Below are positions 15,970 through 26,009 of a stretch of 64,000 bases of DNA, one piece after another. Below the pieces are notes generated by a model, which saw nothing but the letters and a program-made list of their open reading frames with translations, made no database searches and was not told the origin of the DNA. Source of the DNA: Alistipes sp. (GTDB taxonomy: Bacteria; Bacteroidota; Bacteroidia; Bacteroidales; Rikenellaceae); assembly GCA_020026375.1 (NCBI GenBank), contig JAHHQN010000011.1, positions 1 through 64,000 of the forward strand, written 5' to 3'. Each line of letters opens with the position of its first letter. Position 1 is the stretch's first letter. A program made the translations under genes and the position numbers.

Positions 15970-17079
15970 ATGAAACCAGTTGAATTTCGTCGTCACCTCC
16001 ACTCCCACCCCGAACTCTCGTTCGAGGAGCATCACACCGCCGAGTTTATCGACCGTGAGCTGGCCAAGCTGGGTATCCCCCACCGCATGATTGCCGGCAC
16101 AGGTGTGCTGGCCTGGATCAGAGGTCAGGCGAAGCACTCCGACAGCAGAGCCGTGGTTCTGCGCAGCGAGATTGACGCGCTCCCCATTCGGGAGCAGAAC
16201 ACCTTTGAGTGGAAATCACAGAACGAAGGCGTGATGCACGCCTGCGGCCACGACATACACGCCGGCGTGCTTTACGGCGTACTCCAGAAACTGCAGGAGA
16301 ACCCCTCCTTCCGCGGCACGGTGCTGGGTCTGTTCCAGCCCGGCGAGGAGTGCAACCCCGGCGGTGCGTCACTGGTGCTGAAGGAGAACCCCTTTGAGGA
16401 GTACGACATACGCGCCGTCATCGGCGAACATGTCGAGGGGCAACTCGAGGTCGGCACACTGGGATTCCGCAGCGGCAAGTACATGGCCGCCAGCGACGAG
16501 CTGCGCTTCACGTTCCACGGTGTGGGCGGCCACGGCGCCATGCGCCACCTGATCAAAGACCCTGTGGCGGCAAGCGCCGAGTTCCTCACCCGCCTGCTCT
16601 CGCTCAACAGCGAGGAGTGTGTGGTGTCGGTGGGCAAGGTCGAGGCCAAGGGTGCCACCAACGTGATTCCCGACAAGGTCTACATGGAGGGTACGCTGCG
16701 CACCTTCGACGAACGCGAGCGCAAGATTATCCACAGCCGCATCGCCAACATCGCCGCCGAAACCGACTCGCGTTTCGGTATCCGCACCGAGATTGACATC
16801 AACCACGGCTATCCGTCGGTGGTCAACGACGAGGTGCTGGTCAAAATCGCCGTGGCACAGGCCAAGGCCGAGGGCCGCACCGTCGAGATGCTGCCCCTGA
16901 GGACCACGGCCGAGGATTTCGGATTCTACTGCACGCGCTACCCCTCGCTCTTCTACCGTCTGGGCGTAGGCACCGCGGCAGGACGACCCCACACCGGCAC
17001 CTTCTCGCCCGACGAGGGGGCTATCGATGTGGGCATTGATTTCATGTATAAGTTGACCCTCAATATATTGGAGAGATGA
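15970..17079 (+). CDS. M20-family metallo-amidohydrolase (peptidase/aminoacylase)
   Basis: Zn-dependent hydrolase of the M20D group (hippurate/IAA-amino acid/N-acyl amino acid hydrolase-like). Motifs are RRHLHSHPELSFEEHHTA at the N-terminus, the metal site HACGHDIHAG, then FQPGEECNPGGAS and GEHVEGQLEVGTLGFRSG. The dimerisation insert follows (GVGGHGAMRHLIKDPV with the conserved bridging His), and a C-terminal metal ligand lies in FYRLGVGTAAGRPHTGTFSPDE. Length 369 is slightly short but complete. It overlaps rnr by 4 bp (ATGA). Substrate not determinable; an N-acyl amino acid or peptide is the family expectation. Confidence 0.88.
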   Translation: MKPVEFRRHLHSHPELSFEEHHTAEFIDRELAKLGIPHRMIAGTGVLAWIRGQAKHSDSRAVVLRSEIDALPIREQNTFEWKSQNEGVMHACGHDIHAGVLYGVLQKLQENPSFRGTVLGLFQPGEECNPGGASLVLKENPFEEYDIRAVIGEHVEGQLEVGTLGFRSGKYMAASDELRFTFHGVGGHGAMRHLIKDPVAASAEFLTRLLSLNSEECVVSVGKVEAKGATNVIPDKVYMEGTLRTFDERERKIIHSRIANIAAETDSRFGIRTEIDINHGYPSVVNDEVLVKIAVAQAKAEGRTVEMLPLRTTAEDFGFYCTRYPSLFYRLGVGTAAGRPHTGTFSPDEGAIDVGIDFMYKLTLNILER

Positions 17080-19415
17080 CAAAGAAAAACAAAACCACAC
17101 GCTCCACCGGTGGAGCAAAGAGAGACGACCGCGCGGCCATGATTCTGAGCCTGTTCAGAGAGTCTCCCAACAACAAATTCTCGCTCAAGCACCTGGCTTC
17201 GGCTTCGGGCGGAGCCACCAAGGAAGGTCGTCGCGAGACCCTCGCCATACTCGACCGCCTCTTCGAGGAAGGTATCGTCGAGGAGTGCTCGCGCGAGAAA
17301 TACCGCCTCACCCAGCAGCACCTGCCCCACTACGAGGGCATTGCCGACATGACCTCCAAGGGTTCGATTTACGTGAGGGTCGAGGGTCTGGAGAACGACA
17401 TCTTCGTCGACCAGCGCAACACATCGAACGCCCTGAACGGCGACAAGGTGGAGGTGGCCGTGGTGATGAAGGAGCGCAGCGGCCAGATGAAGGGCGAAAT
17501 CGTCCGCATCGTGGAGCGCTGCCGCAAGCCCTATGTGGGTGTTGCGGAGGTGGGCGCCCACCAGATTTTCGTACGCCCCGACTCGCGCCGCATGCCCATG
17601 GACATCTACCTGCCCAAAAGCCAGTATCCCGAGGTGAAGGACCGCGAGAAGGTGGTGGTGCGCATCGTCGACTGGACCCCCGGCAGCAAGAGCCCCGTGG
17701 GCGAGCTGGTCGAGGTGCTGGGCATGGCCGGCGAGAACGACACCGAGATGCACTCCATATTGGCCGAATACGAACTCCCCTACCGCTTCGAGAAGGAGGT
17801 CGAGGAGGCGGCCGAGCATCTCGACGGCAAGATTACACAGAAGGAAATCGACTCGCGCCGCAACTTCATCGACGTGCCGACCTTCACGGTCGACCCGGCC
17901 GATGCCAAGGACTTCGACGACGCGCTGTCGGTCAGAAAGGTCGGCGACGGAGTATGGGAAATCGGTGTGCATATCGCCGACGTGTCGTACTATGTGCGCC
18001 CCCACTCCATCATCGACGACGAGGCACTCTCGCGCGGTACGTCGGTCTATCTGGTCGACCGCACCGTGCCGATGCTGCCCGAACGACTCTGCAACGAACT
18101 CTGTTCGCTGCGTCCGCATGAGAACAGCCTGAGCTTCTCGGCCGTGTTCACCATCAACGAGAACCTCGATATCCTCGACGAGTGGTTCGGCCGCACGGTC
18201 ATTCACTCCGACCGCCGTTTCACCTACGCCGAGGCGCAGGAGATTATCGAGACCGGCAAGGGCGACTATGCCGAGGAGATTCTCACGCTCAACCGTCTGG
18301 CACAGGGTCTGCGCGCCCAGCGTTTCAAGAACGGCGCCGTGTCGTTCGAGCGCGAGGAGATGAAGTTCAAGCTCGACGAGTCGGGACACCCCGTGGGCGT
18401 CTACTTCAAGGTGCAGCAGGAGGCCAACCAGATGATCGAGGAGTTCATGCTGCTGGCCAACCGCCGTGTGGCCGACTTCTGCGGCCACCGCATGAGCGAC
18501 CACGGCCGCCGCGTCAAGCGCACGATGGTCTACCGTGTCCACGACACCCCCGACGAGGAGAAGCTCGAGCGTTTCCGTCAGTTCATTCTCCGCTTCGGCC
18601 ACATCTTCAAGGCCACCAAGGGACGTGCCGTGACCAAGGAGATGAACAAGCTCTTCAAGCAAATCAAGGGTTCGACCGAGGAGAACGCCGTGACCACGAT
18701 GGCCGTGCGCTCGATGGCCAAGGCCTTCTACACCACCGACAACATCGGCCACTACGGTCTGGCATTCAGCGACTACACCCACTTCACCTCACCCATTCGC
18801 CGCTACCCCGACGTGATGGTCCACCGCATTCTGGCCCACTACCTGTCGGGCGGCAAGTCGGTGGACAAGGAGTCGCTCGAGGGACTCTGCCAGCACTCCT
18901 CCGACCGTGAGGTGGTGGCTGCCGAGGCAGAGCGCGCATCGATCAAGTACAAGATGGTGGAGTTCATGAACGACCATCTGGGCGAGGAGTTCGACGGCCA
19001 TGTGTCGGGACTCACCGAATGGGGCGTCTATGTCGAGCTGGAGGAGACCCACATCGAGGGTATGTCGTTCCTGCGCGACATCGCCGGCGACTTCTTCGAG
19101 TTCAATCCCGAGCAGTATGAGATGGTCGGCCGTTCGTCGGGTCTGCGCCTGACGCTGGGCGACCCCGTGAGAGTGAGGGTCAAGAACGCCGATCTGCAAA
19201 AGCGTCAGCTCGACTTCGAGCTGCTCCTGCCCCAGTTGCAGGGCCGCGAGGGCGAGGAGGGCAAACGCCGCCGCTTCACCCCCCGCGCCTCGAAAAACAG
19301 CCGCAAAGAGAGAGGCGAGCGCCCCAGCCGCGCTCCCAAGGGCGAGAAACCGCAACGCGAAAATGAGGGTCGTGGCGACAAGTCGAAACGTTCGTCACGC
19401 AAAAGAAGACGATAA
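17076..19415 (+). CDS. rnr: Ribonuclease R
   Basis: Processive 3'-5' exoribonuclease for structured RNA. N-terminal winged-helix-like domain (residues 20-80), cold-shock domains (about 85-250), the RNB catalytic domain with DPADAKDFDDALSV (about 275) supplying the metal-binding Asp residues, HYGLAFSDYTHFTSPIRRYPDVMVHR near 560-585, and an S1 domain near 640-720 (GVYVELEETHIEGMSFLRDI). The last 55 residues form a Lys/Arg-rich tail, as in other RNase R proteins. Its 779 residues are normal. It is the last gene of its transcript and is followed by a strong terminator. Confidence 0.95.
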   Translation: MTKKNKTTRSTGGAKRDDRAAMILSLFRESPNNKFSLKHLASASGGATKEGRRETLAILDRLFEEGIVEECSREKYRLTQQHLPHYEGIADMTSKGSIYVRVEGLENDIFVDQRNTSNALNGDKVEVAVVMKERSGQMKGEIVRIVERCRKPYVGVAEVGAHQIFVRPDSRRMPMDIYLPKSQYPEVKDREKVVVRIVDWTPGSKSPVGELVEVLGMAGENDTEMHSILAEYELPYRFEKEVEEAAEHLDGKITQKEIDSRRNFIDVPTFTVDPADAKDFDDALSVRKVGDGVWEIGVHIADVSYYVRPHSIIDDEALSRGTSVYLVDRTVPMLPERLCNELCSLRPHENSLSFSAVFTINENLDILDEWFGRTVIHSDRRFTYAEAQEIIETGKGDYAEEILTLNRLAQGLRAQRFKNGAVSFEREEMKFKLDESGHPVGVYFKVQQEANQMIEEFMLLANRRVADFCGHRMSDHGRRVKRTMVYRVHDTPDEEKLERFRQFILRFGHIFKATKGRAVTKEMNKLFKQIKGSTEENAVTTMAVRSMAKAFYTTDNIGHYGLAFSDYTHFTSPIRRYPDVMVHRILAHYLSGGKSVDKESLEGLCQHSSDREVVAAEAERASIKYKMVEFMNDHLGEEFDGHVSGLTEWGVYVELEETHIEGMSFLRDIAGDFFEFNPEQYEMVGRSSGLRLTLGDPVRVRVKNADLQKRQLDFELLLPQLQGREGEEGKRRRFTPRASKNSRKERGERPSRAPKGEKPQRENEGRGDKSKRSSRKRRR

Positions 19416-19440
19416 CCCTCCGCTTCCATCAAATGCAAAA

Positions 19441-19472
19441 AGAGAGCGACCATGAGGTCGCTCTCTTTTTTT
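19441..19472 (+). terminator. Terminator after rnr
   Basis: An 11-bp perfect stem (AGAGAGCGACC / GGTCGCTCTCT) with an ATGA loop runs into seven T, 26 bp after the rnr stop. Confidence 0.9.
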
Positions 19473-19524
19473 GGGGCTGACATACCCTTTTTGTGCCGTG
19501 GCGGCACCCCTGCAAGGCCGCAGC

Positions 19525-19899
19525 CTACAACACATGGTCGGCCAGCACACGCTGCAACTCCAGCGCGTTGACGTCCTTGCCCAACTTCTGCTCCAAAGGC
19601 TGCTCGCACCCCTTGATCCAGATTTTAAGGTCGGAATCCATGTCGAACGTGCCGGCCGTCTCCACCGAGAAACGCACCACCGAACCGTAGGGTATCGACT
19701 GATACTCGCGTTTCTTGCCCGTCACGCCCTGCACGTCCTGAAGTATGACGCGCTTGTTGGTGAAGATCCACTTGTCGCGAATGAGGCGGTAGGCCTTTTC
19801 GATTTTCTCGCCACTGCACAACAGGGGTCCGTACTCCTCCTGCAGTTTTTCGATGCTCATCTCCGACGAGTTGCCGAAGATGGTGTTGATAAGTCCCAT
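19525..19899 (-). CDS. PH-domain-like small protein
   Basis: A 124-residue soluble protein resembling bacterial pleckstrin-homology (bPH) proteins. The pattern LLCSGEKIEKAYRLIRDKWIFTNKRVILQDVQGVTGKKREYQSIPYGSVVRFSVETAG is the typical bPH strand series. I chose the ATG at 19899 (MGLINTIFGN). The longer frame to 19962 runs back through the V-ATPase terminator hairpin and has no family similarity. No specific function is known for this group; a membrane or stress association is often proposed. No neighbour shares its transcript. Confidence 0.78.
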   Translation of the reverse strand: MGLINTIFGNSSEMSIEKLQEEYGPLLCSGEKIEKAYRLIRDKWIFTNKRVILQDVQGVTGKKREYQSIPYGSVVRFSVETAGTFDMDSDLKIWIKGCEQPLEQKLGKDVNALELQRVLADHVL

Positions 19900-19923
19900 A
19901 GTATTTCTATTTTGGCATAATGC

Positions 19924-19959
19924 AAAAAAAGAGGGTCTGTCGTCAGTGGCAGGCCCTCT
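19924..19959 (-). terminator. Terminator of the V-type ATPase operon
   Basis: On the minus strand GAGGGCCTG / CAGACCCTC form a stem followed by seven T (A-run 19924-19930 on plus), 35 bp after the K-subunit stop. Confidence 0.8.
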
Positions 19960-19993
19960 CATTTTCGAAGTTTTATATCTCTTAAGACCCGAA

Positions 19994-20440
19994 TTAAGCG
20001 ATTGCCGAGTTAATCAGGAACACGGCAGCCACGGTCAAGATGGCATACAACTCGGGGAAAGCGGCCAGAATCAGGGTCTTACCCATCACGTCGTGACCGT
20101 TACCGATGGCAGCGATACCGTTGGCGCAAATCTTTGCCTGATAGTACGACGAACCGAGGCAGACAACACCCATCAGCAGACCGGCACCGAAGATGGCGGC
20201 ACCCTGCATGAGTGTAATTTCGGGAGTGATGGCACCCAGCATGAGGAAGAAGCCCACGAAACCGTAGAGACCCTGAGAACCGGGAACGGCCGAGAGAATC
20301 ATGTAGCTACCGAACGCGTTGCCGTTCTTCTTCATGGCACCGACAGCAGCCTGTCCTGCGATAGAGGTACCGACACAAGATGCCAAACCTGCAAGGCCGA
20401 GCATGATAGCCAGACCTACGTAAGCCAAAATAATTTCCAT
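19994..20440 (-). CDS. atpK: V-type ATPase subunit K (rotor proteolipid)
   Basis: Membrane ring subunit. It is a 148-residue tandem duplicate of the two-helix hairpin (four helices). Only the second hairpin carries the ion-binding carboxylate, Glu130 in FPELYAIL; the first has PGSQGLYG at residues 53-60. Ser55, Gln56, Gln101 and Glu130 line up with the Thr64, Gln65, Gln110 and Glu139 sodium ligands of Enterococcus hirae NtpK, so Na+ coupling is likely (inference). It is the last gene of the operon E-DUF2764-A-B-D-I-K. Confidence 0.93.
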   Translation of the reverse strand: MEIILAYVGLAIMLGLAGLASCVGTSIAGQAAVGAMKKNGNAFGSYMILSAVPGSQGLYGFVGFFLMLGAITPEITLMQGAAIFGAGLLMGVVCLGSSYYQAKICANGIAAIGNGHDVMGKTLILAAFPELYAILTVAAVFLINSAIA

Positions 20441-20483
20441 AGTAGTAATTGATTAATTGTTTGTTATTGTTTTTCTATAAATT

Positions 20484-22313
20484 TTAGTCTTCTTTATCCA
20501 TTTTACGTAACGGATTGAACGCGCGTGTGGCCATCTCGAAACCGGCGTTCTTGTAGAACTCCACAAACGTCAGACGCATGGGGTGGACGAACGACGAAAT
20601 GACCGACATGAAGAGGTTGATACCGTGGCCGATGAGCAGCACGGGGAGCATGATGAGGATTCGCACCACGATGTTGGCACCCTCGGGAACGAAACCTGCG
20701 GCCAAATCGTTGAACACGATGGCCAGGATACCGCCCGACAGACCGATGGCAAACAGACGAATGTAGGACAGCACATCGGAGAGGATACCGGTGATGTTGT
20801 TATAGGTGTCCCACAGACCCAGACCGAAGTTCAGGAAAACGTTCTTGCCCGGCGAATTGAGGAACAGCATCATCACCACACCCACACCTGCCACCGCGTA
20901 GAACAGCGGCGAAGAGAGCGTGAAGAAGGGAATGACCCAGTTCTCGTTCAACAGCGGCAGACCTCCGGCGATACTTGCACCGGCCACCACGAGCAGCCAG
21001 CCCAAAGTACCGAACGAGTATTTGAATCCGACGGTCGACGAGATGAGCACCACCTTGAGAATCATACCGAAGATAATCTGCACGATACCGATGGCCAGCG
21101 CCCATGTGAAGAAGTACTTCTGGAAGTCGATGGGGGGATTGCTGAAAATCTGGAGACCGAAGGCCGAACCGCACAACAGTCCGAAGACGGTGGTCATCAG
21201 ACCGCAGAGGGTGGCGAACCACGCCGCCTGATACATCGTCGTACCCTTCTTGTTGCCCCTGACCATCCACAGACCCAGCAGGGTGAGGACGGCACCATAG
21301 CCGGCATCGTTGAGACAGATGCCGAAGAAGAGCATGTAGAACGGTGCGAAGAACGGGGTGAGGTCGATGGAGCCGTACTTGGGACGGGCATACATGTCGC
21401 CCACAAACTCGAAGATGTGGGAGAACCAGTTGTTCTTCAGCTTCACGGGGGTGTCGTCCTCCTCCGAGGGTTTATCCTTGAGGTAGACCACATTGGGGTA
21501 TTCGTCGAGCAGGGCATCGACCTTGTCCGAAGTCTCCTCCTCGGCCCAGCCCTCCATGACGAGCAGGCGGCCGTCGGCAGCCGAAACGGCCGTCGAGGTG
21601 ACCTTCACACCCTGAAGACGCTCCTTGAGCGAGGCGCAATGTGCCTTGATGAGCTGCTCCGAAGCGGCCACTCTCGAGAACTCCTTGTCGAGGGTCGCCA
21701 TGCGACGGCGGCACTCGGCAATCTCCTGCTCCGCACCGCGGATATCCGTCTTGGGCGACTTCATCTCCTGTGCGTCGAGCGACACCTCCTGACCGGGAGC
21801 CGTCACCACCACGAACCACACCATGGCATCGCTACGGTTGATTTCGGCTATGGTGTAGTTCTGCGACCACTCCTCCAGCGACTTGTCGAAGGTGCTGCGC
21901 TGGGTCGAGAAGTAACGCAGGACAATGCCCTTGCGTGCCATCTTCTCGGTGCGCTCCACATCGAAAGCACCCCACGGGCGCAACTCGTCGGCGAGCTTCT
22001 CGAGACGTGCAATCTCGGTCGAGAGCTGCTGTGCCTCGCGGCGTGCCGACTCGTAGGCCTCGTAGGCCTCCTCACCGTCGGCATAGGGCGCAGCCTTTGT
22101 GTCGCAACGCTCCTCATCGGCGCGGAACGAGGTGATGAAATCGGCGGCCTTCTGATGGCCTTCGATATCGATGAGCAACTGGCGGTCACCCTCGGAGGGT
22201 TCCCAGCCCGATGTGGTGATATCGACCAGACCCAACTCGCGCAGCCGTTCGATGAAATCCTCACTTTGTGCGGCATACAGCACAAAGTTGTATTTAGCCA
22301 TTTTTGCTATCAT
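20484..22313 (-). CDS. atpI: V-type ATPase subunit I (stator membrane subunit a)
   Basis: A 609-residue subunit with a soluble coiled-coil N-terminal half (about 1-310) and seven or eight C-terminal helices. The helices include FAPFYMLFFGICLNDAGYGAVLTLLGLWMV and SYIRLFAIGLSGGILAIVFNDLA, where the stator Arg (YIRLFA) that works against the rotor Glu is conserved. Ends in a short charged tail. Overlaps the D-subunit stop by 4 bp on the same strand, consistent with coupled translation. Confidence 0.93.
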   Translation of the reverse strand: MIAKMAKYNFVLYAAQSEDFIERLRELGLVDITTSGWEPSEGDRQLLIDIEGHQKAADFITSFRADEERCDTKAAPYADGEEAYEAYESARREAQQLSTEIARLEKLADELRPWGAFDVERTEKMARKGIVLRYFSTQRSTFDKSLEEWSQNYTIAEINRSDAMVWFVVVTAPGQEVSLDAQEMKSPKTDIRGAEQEIAECRRRMATLDKEFSRVAASEQLIKAHCASLKERLQGVKVTSTAVSAADGRLLVMEGWAEEETSDKVDALLDEYPNVVYLKDKPSEEDDTPVKLKNNWFSHIFEFVGDMYARPKYGSIDLTPFFAPFYMLFFGICLNDAGYGAVLTLLGLWMVRGNKKGTTMYQAAWFATLCGLMTTVFGLLCGSAFGLQIFSNPPIDFQKYFFTWALAIGIVQIIFGMILKVVLISSTVGFKYSFGTLGWLLVVAGASIAGGLPLLNENWVIPFFTLSSPLFYAVAGVGVVMMLFLNSPGKNVFLNFGLGLWDTYNNITGILSDVLSYIRLFAIGLSGGILAIVFNDLAAGFVPEGANIVVRILIMLPVLLIGHGINLFMSVISSFVHPMRLTFVEFYKNAGFEMATRAFNPLRKMDKED

Positions 22314-22918
22314 AACATTGCGCCCTCCCCGGCTTGCTGTTGTTTGGTTTTCACAATCTTCTGGGCAGACTTCGAGAGGTTCTCCTCGTCTTCCATGAAG
22401 CGTTTGATTTTACGTATGGCGTCCTCGTAACCGGGAATCTGAACCTTCTCGTACAAGTTCACCTTCTGAGTCGTCTTTCGTCTTGCAAAGTCGAGCAGTT
22501 CCATCTTGTGGTTGAATACCTCGTACTCGATGCCCAGCCGCGCCAGGCGCTTGAGGATATCCACTCCGTCGGCAAACCACACCGGCGAGGAGAACAGGTC
22601 GTACTCCTTCTCGGCGAATTTCACCTCCTGCAAAACGGGTGTGCGCACACCGGCAATCTTCTGAATGGTCAGGTCGACGTCCTCTATGCGCACAAGGTCA
22701 CCATCAAACTCCCCCCAGAGCGCCACCATGTAGTCGTACTCAGCCTTGAGGGCCTCGAGCCGACGCAGGTAGTCGTTCGCGGAGTCCTTCGCCTTCTTGA
22801 CCTCGGAGCGCAGGGCCGACTCCTTACTCTTGATGGTAGGGAGGGCCTTCTGGCGCATCTTGAGCTGTTTGCCGAGTTCGCCGAGCGAAGTCTTGTTATA
22901 CTGGAATTTGATTGCCAT
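22310..22918 (-). CDS. atpD: V-type ATPase subunit D (central shaft)
   Basis: A 202-residue, mostly helical shaft protein. It opens with KFQYNKTSLGELGKQLKMRQKALPTIKSKESALRSEVKKA and ends with a helix, YEKVQIPGYEDAIRKIKRFMEDEENLSKSAQKIVK, matching the family's antiparallel coiled coil. It lies between B and I with gaps of only a few bases. Confidence 0.92.
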   Translation of the reverse strand: MAIKFQYNKTSLGELGKQLKMRQKALPTIKSKESALRSEVKKAKDSANDYLRRLEALKAEYDYMVALWGEFDGDLVRIEDVDLTIQKIAGVRTPVLQEVKFAEKEYDLFSSPVWFADGVDILKRLARLGIEYEVFNHKMELLDFARRKTTQKVNLYEKVQIPGYEDAIRKIKRFMEDEENLSKSAQKIVKTKQQQAGEGAML

Positions 22919-22924
22919 AACTTG

Positions 22925-24244
22925 TTACTCCTTCCAATACTTTTTGATGAGTTCCTCCTTGATGGCCACCTCCTCCTTGGAGAAGTAGGTCGAGAAGAGC
23001 GACCAGGCGGTATCCAACATCTCGGTAATCTCGATGTTGACGTCGATGGCCAGCAGTTTCTCCGAATAGTCGTGGGCGAATCTCAGGGTACGCTCATCGT
23101 AGTCCGACAAATCGAAACCGTTCTCCAGCTTGGTCTTGGCGTTGGCCGCATCGGCGTAGAGACGCACACAGGCATTCATCACCTGGGGGTGGTCCTCACG
23201 GGTCTTCTTGCCGATAACCAGCTGCTTGAGTCGCGACAGCGAACGGAACGGGTCGACGATGACCTTACCCGTGTCGGAGTCGTTGCGCAGGAAGAGCTGA
23301 CCCTCGGTGATGTAACCCGTGTTATCGGGAATGGCGTGGGTGATGTCACCGCCCGACAGGGTGGTCACGGCGATGATGGTAATCGAACCGCCGTTGGGCA
23401 GCTGCACGGCCTTCTCGTAAATCTTGGCCAAATCCGAATAGAGCGAACCGGGCATGGAGTCCTTCGAAGGAATCTGGTCCATACGGTTCGACACGATGGC
23501 CAGCGCATCGGCGTAGAGGGTCATGTCGGTCAGCAGTACCAGCACCTTCTCGCCCTTGTCCACCGCGAAGTACTCGGCGGCGGTCAGCGCCATGTCGGGA
23601 ACCAGCAGACGCTCCACGGGAGGATTCTCCGTGGTGTTGACGAACGAGACGATACGGTCCAGCGCGCCGGCGTTCTCGAACACCGACTTGAAGTAGAGGA
23701 AGTCGTCGTTGGTCAGACCCATACCGCCCAGAATAATCTTGTCGGCCTTGGCTCTCAGTGCCACATTGGCCATCACGGCGTTGTAGGGCTGGTCGGGGTC
23801 GGCGAAGAAGGGAATCTTCTGACCCGTCACGATGGTGTTGTTCAGGTCGATACCCGCGATACCCGTGGCAATCAGCTCCGAAGGCTGGATACGCTTGAAG
23901 GGGTTCACCGTGGGGCCGCCAATCTCGCGGGCCTCGCCCTCAACGGCCTCGCCACCCTCGAGGGGTTCGCCGTAGGCATTGAAGAAACGGCCGGCCAGAT
24001 TGTCCGACACCTTCAGCTTGGGTGCCTCGCCGTGGAACACCACCTCGGAGTCGGTGGCCAGACCCTCGGTTCCGGCAAATACCTGCAGGGTGACGTTCTC
24101 ACCCATAATCTTCACCACCTGTGCCAGCTTGCCGCCCACGGTTGCGAGTTCGTCGTTACCCACACCCGACGCCTTGAGCGTGACGGTAGCCTTGGTGATG
24201 TTGTCAATCTTAGTATATATCTTTTGAAATGCGCGTGTTGTCAT
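22925..24244 (-). CDS. atpB: V-type ATPase subunit B (non-catalytic)
   Basis: A 439-residue regulatory head subunit. It has the alpha/beta fold but no P-loop lysine at the usual place (VTGQKIPFFADPDQPYNAVM). The DMTLYADALAIVSNRMDQIPSKDSMPGSLYSDLAKIYEKA and GYITEGQLFLRNDSD segments are typical of V/A-type B subunits. Two bases separate it from subunit A. Confidence 0.95.
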   Translation of the reverse strand: MTTRAFQKIYTKIDNITKATVTLKASGVGNDELATVGGKLAQVVKIMGENVTLQVFAGTEGLATDSEVVFHGEAPKLKVSDNLAGRFFNAYGEPLEGGEAVEGEAREIGGPTVNPFKRIQPSELIATGIAGIDLNNTIVTGQKIPFFADPDQPYNAVMANVALRAKADKIILGGMGLTNDDFLYFKSVFENAGALDRIVSFVNTTENPPVERLLVPDMALTAAEYFAVDKGEKVLVLLTDMTLYADALAIVSNRMDQIPSKDSMPGSLYSDLAKIYEKAVQLPNGGSITIIAVTTLSGGDITHAIPDNTGYITEGQLFLRNDSDTGKVIVDPFRSLSRLKQLVIGKKTREDHPQVMNACVRLYADAANAKTKLENGFDLSDYDERTLRFAHDYSEKLLAIDVNIEITEMLDTAWSLFSTYFSKEEVAIKEELIKKYWKE

Positions 24245-24246
24245 GG

Positions 24247-26001
24247 CTATTTGATTTTTTCACTCACAATCTTCTCAATCTGAGTCTTGTAATCCTCGAA
24301 TTTCTGCGACTGCCACTCCGAGTAGTTCATCTGACGGAAGAGGTTGATCAGCGACTTGAAGAACTGCGAACACTCCTCAAAATCGGCAAATTCGAACTCC
24401 TTGCGGCAGATGTCGAGTACCATGTGGTACATCATCTTCTGACGCTCGATGGGACAGTTGGCATCGATATCGTCGAAGGCGTCCTGCTGGAGAATGACGA
24501 AGTCGATGAGCTCCGATTTCCAGAAACGCTCGTGGTACTCCACGGGTACACCGTCGTCACCCAGAATGTTGATCTGGTCGTTGGCCTCCTTACCGCGCTG
24601 CACGATGGTCTTGCCGGCATACACCTCGTCGACCCAGTTCTGGCCGATGTGACCGTCGAGATACTCCTTGATTTCGGGGTACTCCAGATACTTCGAGTAG
24701 GAGTCGAGGGGGTCGATGGCCGGATAACGCTTCGAGTCGGCACGACCCTGAGAGAGGGCATAGAAACAACGTGCAGCCTTCTTGGTCGACTCGGTCACCG
24801 GCTCCTTGAGGTTACCGCCCGCGGGCGACACCGTACCGAGGAAGGTCACCGAACCGGTCTTGCCGTTGGTCAGCTTCACCAGACCGGCACGCGAGTAGAA
24901 GTTGGAGATGATGGCCGAAAGGTCCATGGGGAAGGCGTCCTGACCGGGCAGCTCCTCCAGACGGTTCGACATCTCACGCAGGGCCTGCGCCCAACGCGAA
25001 GTGGAGTCGGCCATTACCAGCACCTTGAGACCCATGGCGCGGTAGTACTCACCGATAGTCATACCAGTGTAGACCGAAGCCTCACGCGCGGCAACGGGCA
25101 TGTTCGAGGTGTTGCAGATGATGATGGTACGCTCCATGAGCTTGTGGCCCGTACGCGAGTCAATCAGCACGGGGAACTCCTTGAAGATTTCGACCACCTC
25201 GTTGGCACGCTCACCGCAGGCCACCATGATGATGATGTCGGCATCGGCCTGTTTCGAGATGGCGTGCTGCAGCACGGTCTTGCCGGCACCGAACGGGCCG
25301 GGGATAAATCCCGTACCGCCCTCGGCCATGGGGTTGAAGGTATCGATGGCGCGCACGCCGGTCTCCATCACATGGTAGGGACGGGGTTTCTCGACATAGG
25401 CGCGGATAGCCTGCTTCACGGGCCACTTCTGCACCATGGTGATATTGTGTTCGCGGCCTTCGCCATCGACCACCACGGCCACCGTGTCGGTCACCTTGTA
25501 GGTGCCGGCCTTGGCCACACTCTTCACCGTGTAGGTGTCGGTCATCACGAAGGGGACCATAATCTTGTGCATCACCCACTGCTCCTTGACTTCACCCAGC
25601 CACGAGGCGGCCGACACCTTGTCGCCCTCCTTGGCCAGCGGAGTGAACTCCCACTCCTTGTCGTAGTCGATGGGATCGGTCATCGAACCGCGCTTGATGA
25701 AGAGGCCGTCCATCTTCTCGAGGTCGTTCTGCAGACCGTCGTAGTTGCGCGACAACATGCCCGGAGCCAGTGTTGCCTCCAGCATGTGGCCCTCGAACTC
25801 CACACGGTCACCGATTTTCAGACCGCGGGTACTGTCAAAAACCTGGACATAGGCCGCATCACCTATGACTTTGATGACCTCGGCCATCATTTTTGTATCA
25901 CCGGTATATACGAAGCAGATCTCATTCTGGCCGACAGCGCCGTCAGCCTTCACAATGACGATGTTCGAGATGATACCGTTTACACGTCCTGTAGTTTTCA
26001 T
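24247..26001 (-). CDS. atpA: V-type ATPase subunit A (catalytic)
   Basis: A 584-residue catalytic head subunit. Walker A GPFGAGKTVLQ lies near residue 235, with the non-homologous insertion characteristic of V/A-type A subunits upstream (about 115-190). Catalytic Glu lies in MVACGERANEVVE, and Walker B/DSTSRWAQALREMSNRLEELPG downstream. It forms the three active sites with subunit B. Confidence 0.97.
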   Translation of the reverse strand: MKTTGRVNGIISNIVIVKADGAVGQNEICFVYTGDTKMMAEVIKVIGDAAYVQVFDSTRGLKIGDRVEFEGHMLEATLAPGMLSRNYDGLQNDLEKMDGLFIKRGSMTDPIDYDKEWEFTPLAKEGDKVSAASWLGEVKEQWVMHKIMVPFVMTDTYTVKSVAKAGTYKVTDTVAVVVDGEGREHNITMVQKWPVKQAIRAYVEKPRPYHVMETGVRAIDTFNPMAEGGTGFIPGPFGAGKTVLQHAISKQADADIIIMVACGERANEVVEIFKEFPVLIDSRTGHKLMERTIIICNTSNMPVAAREASVYTGMTIGEYYRAMGLKVLVMADSTSRWAQALREMSNRLEELPGQDAFPMDLSAIISNFYSRAGLVKLTNGKTGSVTFLGTVSPAGGNLKEPVTESTKKAARCFYALSQGRADSKRYPAIDPLDSYSKYLEYPEIKEYLDGHIGQNWVDEVYAGKTIVQRGKEANDQINILGDDGVPVEYHERFWKSELIDFVILQQDAFDDIDANCPIERQKMMYHMVLDICRKEFEFADFEECSQFFKSLINLFRQMNYSEWQSQKFEDYKTQIEKIVSEKIK

Positions 26002-26009
26002 TGTATGTT

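Noticed and set aside
19900..19962. Longer N-terminus for the PH-domain protein
   Set aside because: The extra 21 residues translate the V-ATPase operon terminator hairpin and do not match the family.
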